This document shows, piece by piece, positions 22,753-35,815 of a stretch of DNA of 64,000 nucleotides. Made by a program: the position numbers and the translations under genes. The stretch is taken from NCBI GenBank assembly GCA_916613615.1, contig OU744727.1:1216593-1280592 (forward strand), in the 5' to 3' direction. The stretch's first letter is position 1. Every line of letters begins with the position of its first letter. This stretch comes from Steromphala cineraria. Its lineage: Eukaryota > Mollusca > Gastropoda > Trochida > Trochidae. The notes below the pieces were generated by a model, which was given only the letters and a program-made list of their open reading frames with translations, searched no databases and was not told where the DNA came from.

Positions 22753-25700
22753 ATGGAATCAGACACAGACGATGACATGAACTTTGATGAAGTGATTCTT
22801 GACAATGAAGATGACATGAACTTTGATGAAGTGATTCTTGACAATGAAGATGACAATGAAGATGACAATGAAGATGACAGTTCCGATTTTCCGTCTCAAT
22901 CCGGTTCTGATGACTCATCACAACTTCCTGAACCAGTAACTTCAAGCCAAGACTCCACGAACAGTCCCATCCCAGGAACATCAAGTTCGTGTCAGGTTGC
23001 AACTACTACACACAGAAAACGGGCTCTTCATATATCAACAAGATCTGATCACGGAACGTTGACTTCAAAAGCGAATTCCAGAGTACAAACTCTGATCGCC
23101 AGGTTTGAATCAACCTCCTCTGTTCAAGCAAAACCAATTTCCCCTTCCAATGTGACAAATGCCCTCCAAGAATTGACAACTTCGGATCAACGTGAGCCGT
23201 TTCCACACAAAAACATCAATATCTCCCATCAAAATGCGACAAAGTCCCACCAAAATGTGACAACTTCCCCTAAAGATGTTATAACGTCCCGTCAAGATGT
23301 GACAACTTCCAGCCAAGATGTCATAACTTCCAGTCAAAATGTGACAACTTCCAGTCAAGATGTGACAACTTCCAGTCAAATTGTGACAATTTCCAGTCAA
23401 GATGTGACAACTTCCAGCCAAGATGTGACAACTTCCCACAAAGATGTGACAACTTCCCACAAAGATGTCAAAATTCCCAATCAAGCTGTGTCAACTTCCC
23501 ATCAATATATAACAACATCCCATCAAGATGTGACAACTTCCAGCCAAGATGTGACAACTTCCAGCCAAGATGTGACAACTTCCCATCAAGATATCAAAAC
23601 CTCGCTTCAAGATGTATCAATTTCCCATCAAGATGTGACAACTTCCCCTAATGATGTGACACCTTCCCCTAAAGATGTGACAACTGCCCATGACTATGTG
23701 CCAACTTCTGATCACAGTGTTACAATATTGAACAAAGATGTGGCAACTTCCAAACAAGATGTGACATATTCCCACAAAGCAATGACAACTTCCCAAAGTG
23801 AGATGACAACTACTTCTGTGCAGCAAGCACCAGGTTCGAGCCTCGTTACTGTTGGTTCTGGACCCGGTTCTCTCCGTCCTGTTGGAGGTTCTGTCTCCAC
23901 CTGCACAGGACATGTCTCACGACACGCTTCAGGTTCGAATCTTACACGTTAAATGTAGATGTAGAAAGTTTTTTGGTTATATCATTTGGTCATGATAAAG
24001 TAGAAAATTACACGTTAGAAGTGTAAAATTAGACTAAGCTATAGACTTATCGTGAGCTTAGAATCTTACACGTTAAAATGTAGTTAAAGGTATTTAGTGA
24101 GTCCATTTGGTTATGATATATTGGACAATTATATGTCAATGATGTAGAATGTCACATTTTTAAAACAAAATCAAAAGCATTATAGGTCCAATATCTTTAA
24201 TTGCCTTCAAGTCAAGTTTGTTAAATAGTTACCACATTTTCTTATATGAGGATATTGAACTAACTATTATTGATAAGGTTTCTTTAGTATACAATCCTGA
24301 ATTAATTCTTCATGGGATGCGAGATAAAATTTATTAACAACTTGTATTTGGCCATGGTTCTATATAATGGTAATGATATTTTCCAGGTAATGAAGTTCTT
24401 GAGCTGGTCGGTGCTTTCATGCAAGAGGCTGTGAAGTCAGACTATGGGTGTACAGTGGAGAGAAGGGAAGAGAGAAGCAGTAAAGAAGGTAGGCACGATT
24501 GTAAACAGATAAACATACATACACAATAATATCAACTTGTAGCTTGGATGAATCAATAATCAGTCAGATATCTACCACAATCACATATGTATCTTTATAT
24601 AAAACCGCAAACAAAGATCCAGTCAGCAGTCACAAGGCAGAGGCAAAAGCAGATGTAGTAATGTTTAATCTTTCCACTGATCTTGAATATATTTTGATAT
24701 TGATTGATAATAAATAATGATGAAATTTCATTTTAGGGAGTTAAAAGAATAGACATATTCTTTAAGGATTTCGATTGCCTCTCAAAATCACCTTCTCACA
24801 CAACCAAATATGCAACTGTTGTTCATAGACTGACAGGAGCATGGAATTAAACAATCGTCAAATTGCTTGTATCATAAGAAAAAGTAACATCTCTGATATT
24901 AGATGTAGTCACAGTTTATTAATCAGGATAAGTTCCTCATTGCAGTTCACGTCCACCTGACAAAGACTGATGTCCACCAGCCTCAAGCAGTGTCTATTGG
25001 TGGAGAAATACGTGTAGGACCTCCTCAAATTCAAAGAAGAACACAGGATCCTGGACAGCTTTCGCACTTAAAGAGACTCAGGAGTGAGTTGACATTGTTT
25101 TGTAGATATTATGATGCATTTTGATCAATCAGTAAAGAGTTTGGTAGTATCACTCAAAAACAAACATAAAGTACATTGGAAAAGGAATTTAGACACACAT
25201 ATAACTGTTATAATCATGAATGAACCGTCTTCTGTTATCTAGATAATACAGAGACAACATTCAATGAGTGGACAGAAGGCATGGTGGTGACAGAAGCTGC
25301 CAGAACTATCATCAACAAGGTTAACCAAGGAAGATCATGGGTAACAGTCACAGGATGTCCTGGTGAGGGAAAAACTACTGCTGGATATTTGGCCCTGAAA
25401 AATCTTCACAAAAGAGGTAGGGAGGTTTTTGATATCAAAAGTCCTGATGACTACTTCAGGGCCAAAGAAGTTGGCCAGTCTGTGATAATGTTGAATGACA
25501 TCTTTGGTGCTCTGACGTTTGATTCTGATGGCTTTAAGAAGTGGCAGGGTGTCTTGAGTGATGTGCTGGCTCTTGCAGAACATAAACAGGAAATAGATAT
25601 GGGTAAAATCAACAGAAGCCAGATACAAACTAGACCTGAAGTGACTGTTATCTTAATCAGTAGATCGAGTATTTTGAGAGAAGCAAGTAGCAGCATGGGT

Positions 25701-28700
25701 AAGTTTAAACACTTGGTGTTAAAAAATGACAATATGGTTGATCTCACAGAGATGTTAGAATTTAAGGTAACAGAGAGAATCGATATATGGAAATATCAAG
25801 CAGAAAAATATAGTATCAATATTGACAGAGGAATAGTGAAAGAAGTGTGTAGCATGGAACTCTCGTATGGGTTTCCTCATTGCTGCAGACTTTTTGCAGC
25901 TATGTATAGGAAAAACAACCTATTGGACATGAAGCATTTCTTTTTAAAGCCCTTGGAGTTCTTGAACCAGTCCATGGAGTCTCTCATTGAGGATTCCCTT
26001 ACAGGTCCTTTGCTGAGACAAATGCTGAAGAACAATGGATCTTTGGATTTAGATGATGTTGAAGATCATGAAAAACGATACCAATACACTTCTACAGCAA
26101 AAACAATGATAGGGACGTTTATTGCGTTGAATAATAGGAAACTTGAATTTCACCATCCTTCTATCTATGACAGTGCTGCATTCCTTATTTGTCGGATGGA
26201 TCCTCAATTCGTTTTAGCTTTTTGTAGCTTGTCTTTCCTCAATGACCGAGTAAGACTAAAAGAACTCACACGATGTAATGTAAGTCAAAGTCATCAGACT
26301 ATACCAATTGACAACACTTTTGAGAAGTTCTTACTTGAGAGGTTTTGGAAAGAATTTCGGGAATTTAATATCTCTGAGGTTCTGTCGCATGCATCTTTTG
26401 TTGATGAAGGCTTTGTTTCTAAGTTTATGCTGAATCTTCTGACTTCAAACTGTCAGTCACCATCATCAGAAGACATAAATGATTTACTAAACATTCATGA
26501 CAAGCAGTCAAGCAAATCCTTTCTTTTCCTAATGACAAAGAGCGGATCTGACAAGATACTGAGATACATCCATCAGTATGTAGAATTGACTGAGGAGCAG
26601 CAGAGTGAAGCCCTGTTTGGTGCCTGTGAACACTCCTCTGTCTCTGCTCTGGAGTATCTTCTTCAGAGGTACAAGGACATCAACCTCGAGGTCACTGATA
26701 GAGATGATCAAACACCAGTGTTGGTTTCAACTAAACAGGGTTCCCAAGATATGATCAGAATTTTATTGACAAAGAATGTCAATGTCAATGCATCGGACAA
26801 TCACGGAAACACTCCTCTGCTGAATGCTTGCAGACATGGGGTAGATGGAGATGGTTCTGTAGTGACGATGTTGCTTGATAAAGGTGCTATTGTAACAATA
26901 CAGTCACCTCTCTGCTTAGCATGTGAAGCAGGTCATACAAACGTGGTGGTGGCTCTCTTAGATCAGGGTGTTGATATCAGCAAAACAGATGATAGAGGTT
27001 GGACACCTCTTCATGTTGCATGTTTCCATGGTCATGCTGATGTTGTGACCGTACTTCTAGATAAGGGTGCTGATATCAACAAAACAGAAGATGATGATTT
27101 GACACCTTTTCATGTTGCATGTTTCAATGGACATGTTGATGTTGTGACGGCACTTCTAGATAGGGGTGCTGACATCAAGAAAACAGCTTATGAAGGTTTG
27201 ACACCTCTTCATTTAGCATGTTTCGATGGAGAAGTTGATGTTGTGACAGTACTTCTAGATAAGGGTGCTGATATCAACAAAACGGTGGGTAATGGTTGGA
27301 CACCTCTTCGTCTAGCATGTCGGAATGGACATGTTGATGTTGTGACAGTACTTCTAGATAAGGGTGCTGATGTCAACATAAAAAGGGGTCATGGTTGGAC
27401 ACCTCTTCATTCAGCATGTCAGAATGGTCATGTTGATGTTGTGACAGTACTTCTAGATAAGGATGCTGATGTCAACAAAACAGAGGATAAAGGTTGGACA
27501 CCTCTTCATCTAGCATGTCAGAATGAACATGTTGATGTTGTGACAGTGCTTCTAGATAGAGGTGCTGATGTCAACAAAACAGAGGATAAAGGTTGGACAC
27601 CTCTTCATCAAGCATGTCAGAATGGACATGTTGATGTTGTGACAGTGCTTCTAGATAGAGGTGCTGATGTCAACAAAAACATGGGTTATGGTTGGACACC
27701 ACTTCATTTAACATGTCAGTGTGGACATGTTGATGTTGTGACAGTGCTTCTAAATAGGGGTGCTGATGTCAACAAAATAAGGGATGATGGTTATGCACCT
27801 CTTCATCTAGCATGTCAGAATGGACATGTTGATGTTGTGACAGTGCTTCTAGATAGAGGTGCTGATGTCAACAAAACAGAGGATGAAGGTTGGACACCTC
27901 TTCATCTAGCATGTCGGAATGGACATGTTGATGTTGTGACAGTGCTTCTAGATAAAGGTGCTGATGTCAACAAAACAAATTATAAAGGTGGGACACCTCT
28001 TCATCAAGCATGTCAGAATGGACGCGTTGATGTTGTGACAGTGCTTCTAGATAGAGGTGCTGATGTCAACAAAACAAATTATAAAGGTCGGACACCTCTT
28101 CATCAAGCATGTCAGAATGGACGCGTTGATGTTGTGACAGTGCTTCTAGATAGAGGTGCTGATGTCAACAAAATAAGGGATGATGGTTATACACCTCTTC
28201 ATCTAGCATGTGAGAATGGACATGTTGATGTTGTGACAGTGCTTCTAGATAGAGGTGCTGATGTCAACAAAACAGAGGATAAAGGTTGGACACCTCTTCA
28301 TCTAGCATGTCAGAGTGGACATGTTGATGTTGTGACAGTGCTTCTAGATAGAGGTGCTGATGTCAACAAAACAGAGGATGAAGGTTGGACGCCTCTTCAT
28401 CTAGCATGTCAGAGTGGACATGTTGATGTTGTGACAGTGCTTCTAGATAGAGGTGCTGATGTCAACAAAACAGAGGATAAAGGTTGGACACCTCTTCATA
28501 TAGCATGTCGGAATGGACATGTTGATGTTGTGACAGTGCTTCTAGATAGAGGTGCTGATGTCAACAAAACAGAGGATGAAGGTTGGACACCTCTTCATAA
28601 AGCATGTAAGAATGGACAAGTTGATGTTGTGACAGTGCTTCTAGATAGAGGTGCTGATGTCAACAAAACAAATTATAAAGGTCGGACACCTCTTCATCAA

Positions 28701-31700
28701 GCATGTCAGAATGGACGTGTTGATGTTGTGACAGTGCTTCTAGATAGAGGTGCTGATGTCAACAAAACAGAGGATGATGGTTGGACACCTCTTCATCTAG
28801 CATGTCAGAATGGACATGTTGATGTTTTGACCGTGCTTCTAGATAGAGGTGCTGATGTCAACAAAATAAGGGATGATGGTTATACACCTCTTCATCTAGC
28901 ATGTGAGAATGGACATGTTGATGTTGTGACAGTGCTTCTAGATAGAGGTGCTGATATCAACAAAACAGAGGATAAAGGTTGGACACCTCTTCATCTAGCA
29001 TGTCAGAATGGACATGTTGATGTTGTGACAGTGCTTCTAGATAGAGGTGCTGATGTCAACAAAACAAAGGATAAAGGTTGGACACCTCTTCATCTAGCAT
29101 GTCAGAGTGGACATGTTGATGTTGTGACAGTGCTTCTAGATAGAGGTGCTGATGTCAACAAAACAGAGGATAAAGGTTGGACAGCTCTTCATCTAGCATG
29201 TCGGAATGGACATGTTGATGTTGTGACAGTGCTTCTAGATAGAGGTGCTGATGTCAACAAAACAGAGGATGAAGGTTGGACACCTCTTCATAAAGCATGT
29301 AAGAATGGACAAGTTGATGTTGTGACAGTGCTTCTAGATAGAGGTGCTGATGTCAACATTACAAATTATAAAGGTCGGACACCTCTTCATCAAGCATGTC
29401 AGAATGGACGTGTTGATGTTGTGACAGTGCTTCTAGATAGAGGTGCTGATGTCAACAAAACAGAGGATGATGGTTGGACACCTCTTCATCTAGTATGTCG
29501 GAATGGACATGTTGATGTTGTGACAGTGCTTCTAGATAGAGGTGCTGATGTCAACAAAACAGAGGATAAAGGTTGGACACCTCTTCATCTAGCATGTCGG
29601 AATGGACATGTTGATGTTGTGACAGTGCTTCTAGATAGAGGTGCTGATGTCAACAAAACAGAGGATAAAGGTTGGACACCTCTTCATATCGCATGTCGGA
29701 ATGGACATGTTGATGTTGTGACAGTGCTTCTAGATAGAGGTGCTGATGTCAACAAAACAGAGGATGAAGGTTGGACACCTCTTCATAAAGCATGTAAGAA
29801 TGGACAAGTTGATGTTGTGACAGTGCTTCTAGATAGAAGTGCTGATGTCAACAAAACAAATTATAAAGGTCGGACACCTCTTCATCAAGCATGTCAGAAT
29901 GGACGTGTTGATGTTGTGACAGTGCTTCTAGATAGAGGTGCTGATGTCAACAAAACAGAGGTTGATGGTTGGACACCTCTTCATCTAGCATGTCAGAATG
30001 GACATGTTGATGTTTTGACCGTGCTTCTAGATAGAGGTGCTGATGTCAACAAAATAAGGGATGATGGTTATACACCTCTTCATCTAGCATGTGAGAATGG
30101 ACATGTTGATATTGTGACAGTGCTTCTAGATAGAGGTGCTGCTATCAACAAAACAGAGGATAAAGGTTGGACACCTCTTCATCTAGCACGTCAGAATGGA
30201 CATGTTGATGTTGTGAAAGTGCTTCTAGATAGAGGTGCTGATATCAACAAAACAGAGGATAAAGGTTGGACACCTCTTCATCAAGCATGTCAGAATGGAC
30301 ATGTTGATGTTTTGACCGTGCTTCTAGATAGAGGTGCTGATGTCAACAAAACAGAAGATGATGGGTGGACACCTCTTCATCTAGCATGTCAGAATGGACA
30401 TGTTGATGTTTTGACCGTGCTTCTAGATAGAGGTGCTGATGTCAACAAAATAAGGGATGATGGTTATACACCTCTTCATCTAGCATGTGAGAATGGACAT
30501 GTTGATGTTGTGACAGTGCTTCTAGATAGAGGTGCTGATGTCAACAAAACAGAGGATAAAGGTTGGACACCTCTTCATTTAGCATGTCGGAATGGACATG
30601 TTGATGTTGTGACAGTGCTTCTAGATAGAGGTGCTGATGTCAACAAAACAGAGGATGAAGGTTGGATACCATTTCATTTTGCATGTTTCCATGGACATGT
30701 TGATGTTGTGACAGTGCTTCTAGATAGAGGTGCTGATGTCAACAAAACAAACGATAAAGGTTGGACACCTCTTCATCTAGCATGTCAGAATGGACATGTT
30801 GATGTTGTGACAGTGCTTCTAGATAGAGGTGCTGATGTCAACAAAACAAATTATAAAGGTTGGACACCTCTTCATCTAGCATGTCAGAATGGACATGTTG
30901 ATGTTGTGACAGTGCTTCTAGATAGAGGTGCTGATGTCAACAAAACAAATTATAAAGGTCGGACACCTCTTCATCAAGCATGTCAGAATGGACATGTTGA
31001 TGTTGTGACAGTGCTTCTAGATAGAGGTGCTGATATCAACAAAACAGGGGATGAAGGTTTGAAACCTCTTCATCTAGCATGTCAGAATGGACATGTTGAT
31101 GTTATGGCAGTGCTTCTAGATAGAGGTGCTGATGTCAACAAAACAAATTATAAAGGTCGGACACCTCTTCATCTAGCATGTCAGAATGGACATGTTGATG
31201 TTATGGCAGTGCTTCTAGATAGAGGTGCTGATGTCAACAAAACAAATTATAAAGGTCGGACACCTCTTCATCAAGCATGTCAGAATGGACGTGTTGATGT
31301 TGTGACAGTGCTTCTAGATAGAGGTGCTGATATCAACAAAACAGGGAATGAAGGTTGGAAACCTCTTCATCTAGCATGTCAGAATGGACATGTTGATGTT
31401 GTGACAGTGCTTCTAGATAGAGGTGCTGATGTCAACAAAACAAATTATAAAGGTCGGACACCTCTTCATCAAGCATGTCAGAATGGACGTGTTGATGTTG
31501 TGACAGTGCTTCTAGATAGAGGTGCTGATGTCAACAAAACAAATTATAAAGGTCGGACACCTCTTCATCAAGCATGTCAGAATGGACGTGTTGATGTTGT
31601 GACAGTGCTTCTAGACAGAGGTGCTGATGTCAACAAAACAGTGGAGAAAGGTTGGACACCTCTTCATCTAGCATGTCAGAATGGACATGTTGAAGTTGTG

Positions 31701-32120
31701 ACGGTGCTTCTAGATAGAGGTGCTGATGTCAACAAAACAGAGGAGAAAGGTTGGACACCTCTTCATTCAGCATGTGGGAATGGACATGTTGAAGTTGTGA
31801 CGGTGCTTCTAGATAGAGGTGCTGATGTCAACAAAACAGAGGAGAAAGGTTGGACACCTCTTCATTCAGCATGTGGGAATGGACATGTTGATGTTATGAC
31901 AGTGCTTCTAGATAGAGGTGCTGATGTCAACAAAACAGAGGAGAAAGGTTGGACACCTCTTCATCTAGCATGTCAGAATGGACATGTTGAAGTTGTGACG
32001 GTACTTCTAGATAGAGGTGCTGGTGTTAATATAAGAAACACATCTGATGAGACACCACTTGCTGTAGCAATTCGAAAACAACAGACAGATGTGCAAAAGC
32101 TTCTTCTTGAGAGGCATTAA
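22753..32120 (+). CDS. STAND NTPase (nSTAND3-like)-ankyrin repeat protein
   Basis: Exons join(22753..23932, 24387..24488, 24946..25083, 25243..32120) give 8,298 nt, 2,765 codons plus stop. All donors and acceptors are GT-AG and all introns phase 1, so the frame carries through exactly. Residues 1-45 are acidic with an internal duplication; about 150-360 are heptad-like VTTSSQD repeats, probably disordered. The NTPase follows: Walker A GCPGEGKTT (511-519) and a Walker-B-like VIMLNDIFG (554-562), as in the nSTAND3 family. About 55 ankyrin repeats fill ~920 to the C-terminus. STAND proteins are nucleotide-switched signalling hubs, often immune sensors; here that role is inference. No effector domain is recognised. 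TTTAAACAG at 22,733 suggests a 5' UTR intron. Family assignment rests on motifs only. Confidence 0.88.
27066..32016 (+). repeat. Fifty 99-bp ankyrin-coding units in perfect register
   Basis: The GGTGC of each repeat's GAD motif recurs exactly every 99 bp: 27,066 to 32,016 is 50 x 99. Unit types differ in the variable hairpin positions (TEDKGW, TNYKGR, IRDDGY) and helix residues (HLACQNGHV, HQACQNGRV, HKACKNGQV, HLACENGHV). Strings of types recur as blocks; HKACKNGQ followed by TNYKGR-HQACQNGR followed by a TEDDGW or TEVDGW unit occurs near 28.6, 29.3 and 29.8 kb. This indicates recent block duplication or gene conversion. Confidence 0.95.
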
Positions 32121-32239
32121 TCTCTTCAATGAATATAAGGTAATCCTGATCCTGGTTTCACAACATATTTGTCCTTGAAAGCACAGAGAGGGATACTTCA
32201 AATCTTCCGCATTGACCTTTTTGACAATTCAGTGTATGA

Positions 32240-32965
32240 TATCCAGCCTCAGATTTGTCAGTGGTATAATTGCACATCCATTCCAAACCTTCCGCAATAA
32301 ACTTCCTCACCATTCAGTTCACAGTGTCCAACCATAGACATGTCAGCAGCATTCTAAATAGAACTTTCTTCCATTTAGTTAAAGATCTCCAGTCACAGAA
32401 CTGTCATCAGTTTGATATCACATCCATTCCAAATCTTTCTACAATGAATTTTTTAAACTTTCAGTTCATTATCTCAAGCCACAGAACTTTCAGCAATTTA
32501 ATGTCACATCCATTTACATCTTCGACAATAAACCTTTTAACCATTCAGTTAATGATGTCAAACCACATATCTGTCAGCATTATAATGTAACAACCATTTA
32601 AATCTTTCACAATGAACTTTTTGATGATTCATATCATTATCTCCAGCCACAGATCTGTCAGCAGTATGATGTAACATCCATTTAAATCTTCCACAATGGA
32701 CTTCCTTACCACTCATTTCATTATCTCCAGCCATAAATCTGTCGGCAGTATAATTTCACATCTATTTAAAATCTTCCACAATGGACTTCGTCACCATTCA
32801 GTTCACGGTGTCAAGCCTTAGACATGTCAGCAGCACAATGTCACATGTTCTACAATGAACTTCCTTACCATGTAGTTAAAGATTTCCAGTCATAGAACAG
32901 TCAGCAGTATTATATCATATTCACACCAAATGTTCTACAATGAACTTCCTCAACATCCAGTTGTA
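32240..32965. repeat. ~84-bp tandem array downstream of the ankyrin gene
   Basis: About nine diverged units carry CTGTCAGCAGTATAATGTCAC, ATCCATTTAAATCTTCCACAATG and CCATTCAGTTCATTATCTCC landmarks, spaced near 84 bp. It begins about 120 bp after the stop codon and may lie in the 3' UTR; AATAAA occurs inside it near 32,295 and 32,527. Confidence 0.8.
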
Positions 32966-33389
32966 CATACACATGCCTCGCTTGTAACCTACAAAATAGG
33001 TATCATAGATTTCATTTCACTCTCGTTTGCCACTATGCAAGGGTTTGCTACTACTGCTTCTTTCAGATTACTTTTATATAATAGTTTTCATGTGAAATTT
33101 AGAAACCTTGTTACTATATCTTTTGGAGTTCTTACCCAACTTGTACAGTATTAGAAACCTTCACTTACTGAGATGTATAAAAGAAAACCATCAAACTTCC
33201 TTTTGTATATTTATAGCTTTGCATTTGTATATGTTTTGCCTCATTAAATCCTCTGACTTCAGTGTAAAAAAACATGGACATTTTTCATTGAGTTTGATCA
33301 CCTTTATGATGCATGACAATAATTATTTTGTTCGAAGGTCGAACATTAGAAATGTATGTATTGGCAGTAGCATGTTTTCTTAAATTTAT

Positions 33390-33916
33390 ATTTTCAATTT
33401 CTCACTGATACTGGTACGTTAATGCTAAATGTTTTCTTTTATGGCGTCAAAAATCTCATTACACAAACCAATCATCCATAGAGAACAAATTGTAAAGTCC
33501 ATTGGTGGCCTTTAATTCATTTTGTGTAAGAAAAAGGAATTGCATAACTGAACATTACATTCTTTATTTGTGTTATCACCAACTTAGTTTGGACTAGTTG
33601 ACCCTGATAACCTTGGGACAGACAACCAAGCACATGTCTTTACAGGACTACTTTTATTCCCATGATGCTACATGATGTATCAAGACACCAGGTGCCACTT
33701 CCTGTATTTACCATCAGAGAAATTCAAGCTTAAGTGAGGGACCTCAGATGAACAAAAGTCTTGTACCTTACTTTATAATTTTATCATGATTATGACAATT
33801 TGATTTATTACTGCTTCGTTAAGTTTAAATACATTGTCTTTAAATTGGAACCATTTATTTTCATTTACCTCACATCACCTTATTTTCCAATTAAAAACGT
33901 GCTACTGCCCCTTTAA
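33390..33916. mobile_element. MITE copy, left end lost
   Basis: The right end AAAAACGTGCTACTGCCCCT followed by TTAA (33,893-33,916) is identical to the right end of the complete MITE at 57,321-57,679. Internal landmarks (TTAATGCTAAATG, CAATCATCCATAG, CTTTAATTCATTTTGTGTAAG) are shared. It contains about 230 bp extra between 33,560 and 33,790 and lacks the left inverted terminus. Confidence 0.75.
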
Positions 33917-34674
33917 AGAGATTTTATCAAACTTTAACTCTTTTGCTATTTGTCATACGGAATTATATATGTTTACAATCTTTTTTGCCATGTATGGATA
34001 TTTATTGGTTGACCAATCTGTAGGTGATAGCATCATCATTAATTCATGATATCTACTATACATAGAATTATGAAAGCATCTCTCATTTGTAACCTAGAAA
34101 ATATGTATCATTTTACTTCCGTGTGTTTCTTAATTATGATTCTTCAATGTGTTGTTACTCTTACTGTTGTCAAACTACTTTTAGTATTCCTCTGTAAATA
34201 TTTCTTAACTGTGATGATCCATTGTGTTATTAGCCTTACCAACAGGGAATAAAACGTTGAAGAAAGATGTGAACTATCAATAGATTATAAATCTCATGTA
34301 ATTTTATGTACTGTAAATACTGACTATTTTATGTGTGGGACTTTGGCGTCATGAAAGATTAATTTATCTGAGTTTGACTGAATAACAGTCCATCTTTGTT
34401 ATTCATATTCATTTTATGAAATTTCGATTTGTTTCTATGCATCTCATTGTTCTATTTCTGTTTTACCTTACTATTAGAATATATACAGTCCAATTTGTAT
34501 ACTGTAAATCCTTATATCTGAAATGCCTTAAAATACTAGCCTGGCACAAAAAGACAACAGCGCTTTCTGAAACACTTGCCTTGAAGTGAGTATGCAACAT
34601 GATACATGTACATATGTATATAATAATTGATTTGTATGCCATATTACAAAGTACTTGGCGGCTTTCACTGGATG
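33917..34674. other. Non-coding, low-level repeats
   Basis: No gene. Short landmarks (GTTGAAGAAAGATRTGAA near 34,256; GGGACTTTGGC near 34,336) recur at 36,192 and 36,585, so this flank of the 54-bp array is related to the other. Confidence 0.5.
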
Positions 34675-35815
34675 TCCCCCTCAAATAGATTCCTGTGGTG
34701 TAGATAGTTTGAAATGAATAGAAGCCCGTCCCCCTCAAATAGATTCCTGTGGTGTAGATAGTTTGAAATGAATAGAAGCCCGCCCCCCTCAAATAGATTC
34801 CTGTGGTATAGATAGTTTGAAATGAATAGAAGCCCGCCCCCCTCAAATAGATTCCTGTGGTATAGATAGTTTGAAATGAATAGAAGCCCGTCCCCCTAAA
34901 AAAGATTCCTGTGGTGGAGATAGTTTGAAATGAATAGAAGCCCGCCCCCCTCAAATAGATTCCTGTGGTATAGATAGTTTGAAATGAATAGAAGCCCGCC
35001 CCCCTCAAATAGATTCCTGTGGTATAGATAATTTGAAATAAATAGAAGCCCGTCCTCCTCAAATAGATTCCTGTGGTGTAGATAGTTTGAAATGAATAGA
35101 AGCCCGTCCCCCTCAAATAGATTCCTGTGGTATAGATAGTTTGAAATGAATAGAAGCCCGTCCCCCTCAAATAGATTCCTGTGGTGTAGATAGTTTGAAA
35201 TGAATAGAAGCCCGTCCCCCTCAAATAGATTCCTGTGGTATAGATAATTTGAAATAAATAGAAGCCCGTCCTCCTCAAATAGATTCCTGTGGTGTAGATA
35301 GTTTGAAATGAATAGAAGCCCGTCCCCCTCAAATAGATTCCTGTGGTATAGATAGTTTGAAATGAATAGAAGCCCGCCCCCCTCAAATAGATTCCTGTGG
35401 TGAAGATAGTTTGAAATGAATAGAAGCCCGCCCCCCTCAAATAGATTCCTGTGGTGTAGATAGTTTGAAATGAATAGAAGCCCGCCCCCCTCAAATAGAT
35501 TCCTGTGGTATAGATAGTTTGAAATGAATAGAAGCCCGTCCCCCTCAAATAGATTCCTGTGGTATAGATAGTTTGAAATGAATAGAAGCCCGTCCCCCTC
35601 AAATAGATTCCTGTGGTATAGATAGTTTGAAATGAATAGAAGCCCGTCCCCCTCAAATAGATTCCTGTGGTGTAGATAGCTTGAAATGAATAGAAGCCCG
35701 TACCCCTAAAAAAGATTCCTGTGGTGGAGATAGTTTGAAATGAATAGAAGCCCGCCCCCCTCAAATAGATTCCTGTGGTATAGATAGTTTGAAATGAATA
35801 GAAGCCCGTCCCCCT
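34675..35815. repeat. 54-bp minisatellite, 21 copies
   Basis: TCAAATAGATTCCTGTGG recurs from 34,681 to 35,761, exactly 20 x 54 bp apart, without indels. The minus strand is fully open (18-residue unit core GFYSFQTIYTTGIYLRG) and starts at an ATG at 35,833 just outside the array. Rare variants recur in blocks 4 and 15 units apart. Without splice sites, a promoter or domain similarity I treat the frame as a by-product of the period. Confidence 0.95.

Noticed and set aside
23006..23913. Minus-strand Cys/His-rich ORFs (SCHILTG repeats)
   Set aside because: Antisense reading of the VTTSSQD repeats.
25335..25747. Minus-strand ORFs over the NTPase exon
   Set aside because: Antisense shadows of the ankyrin gene's fourth exon.
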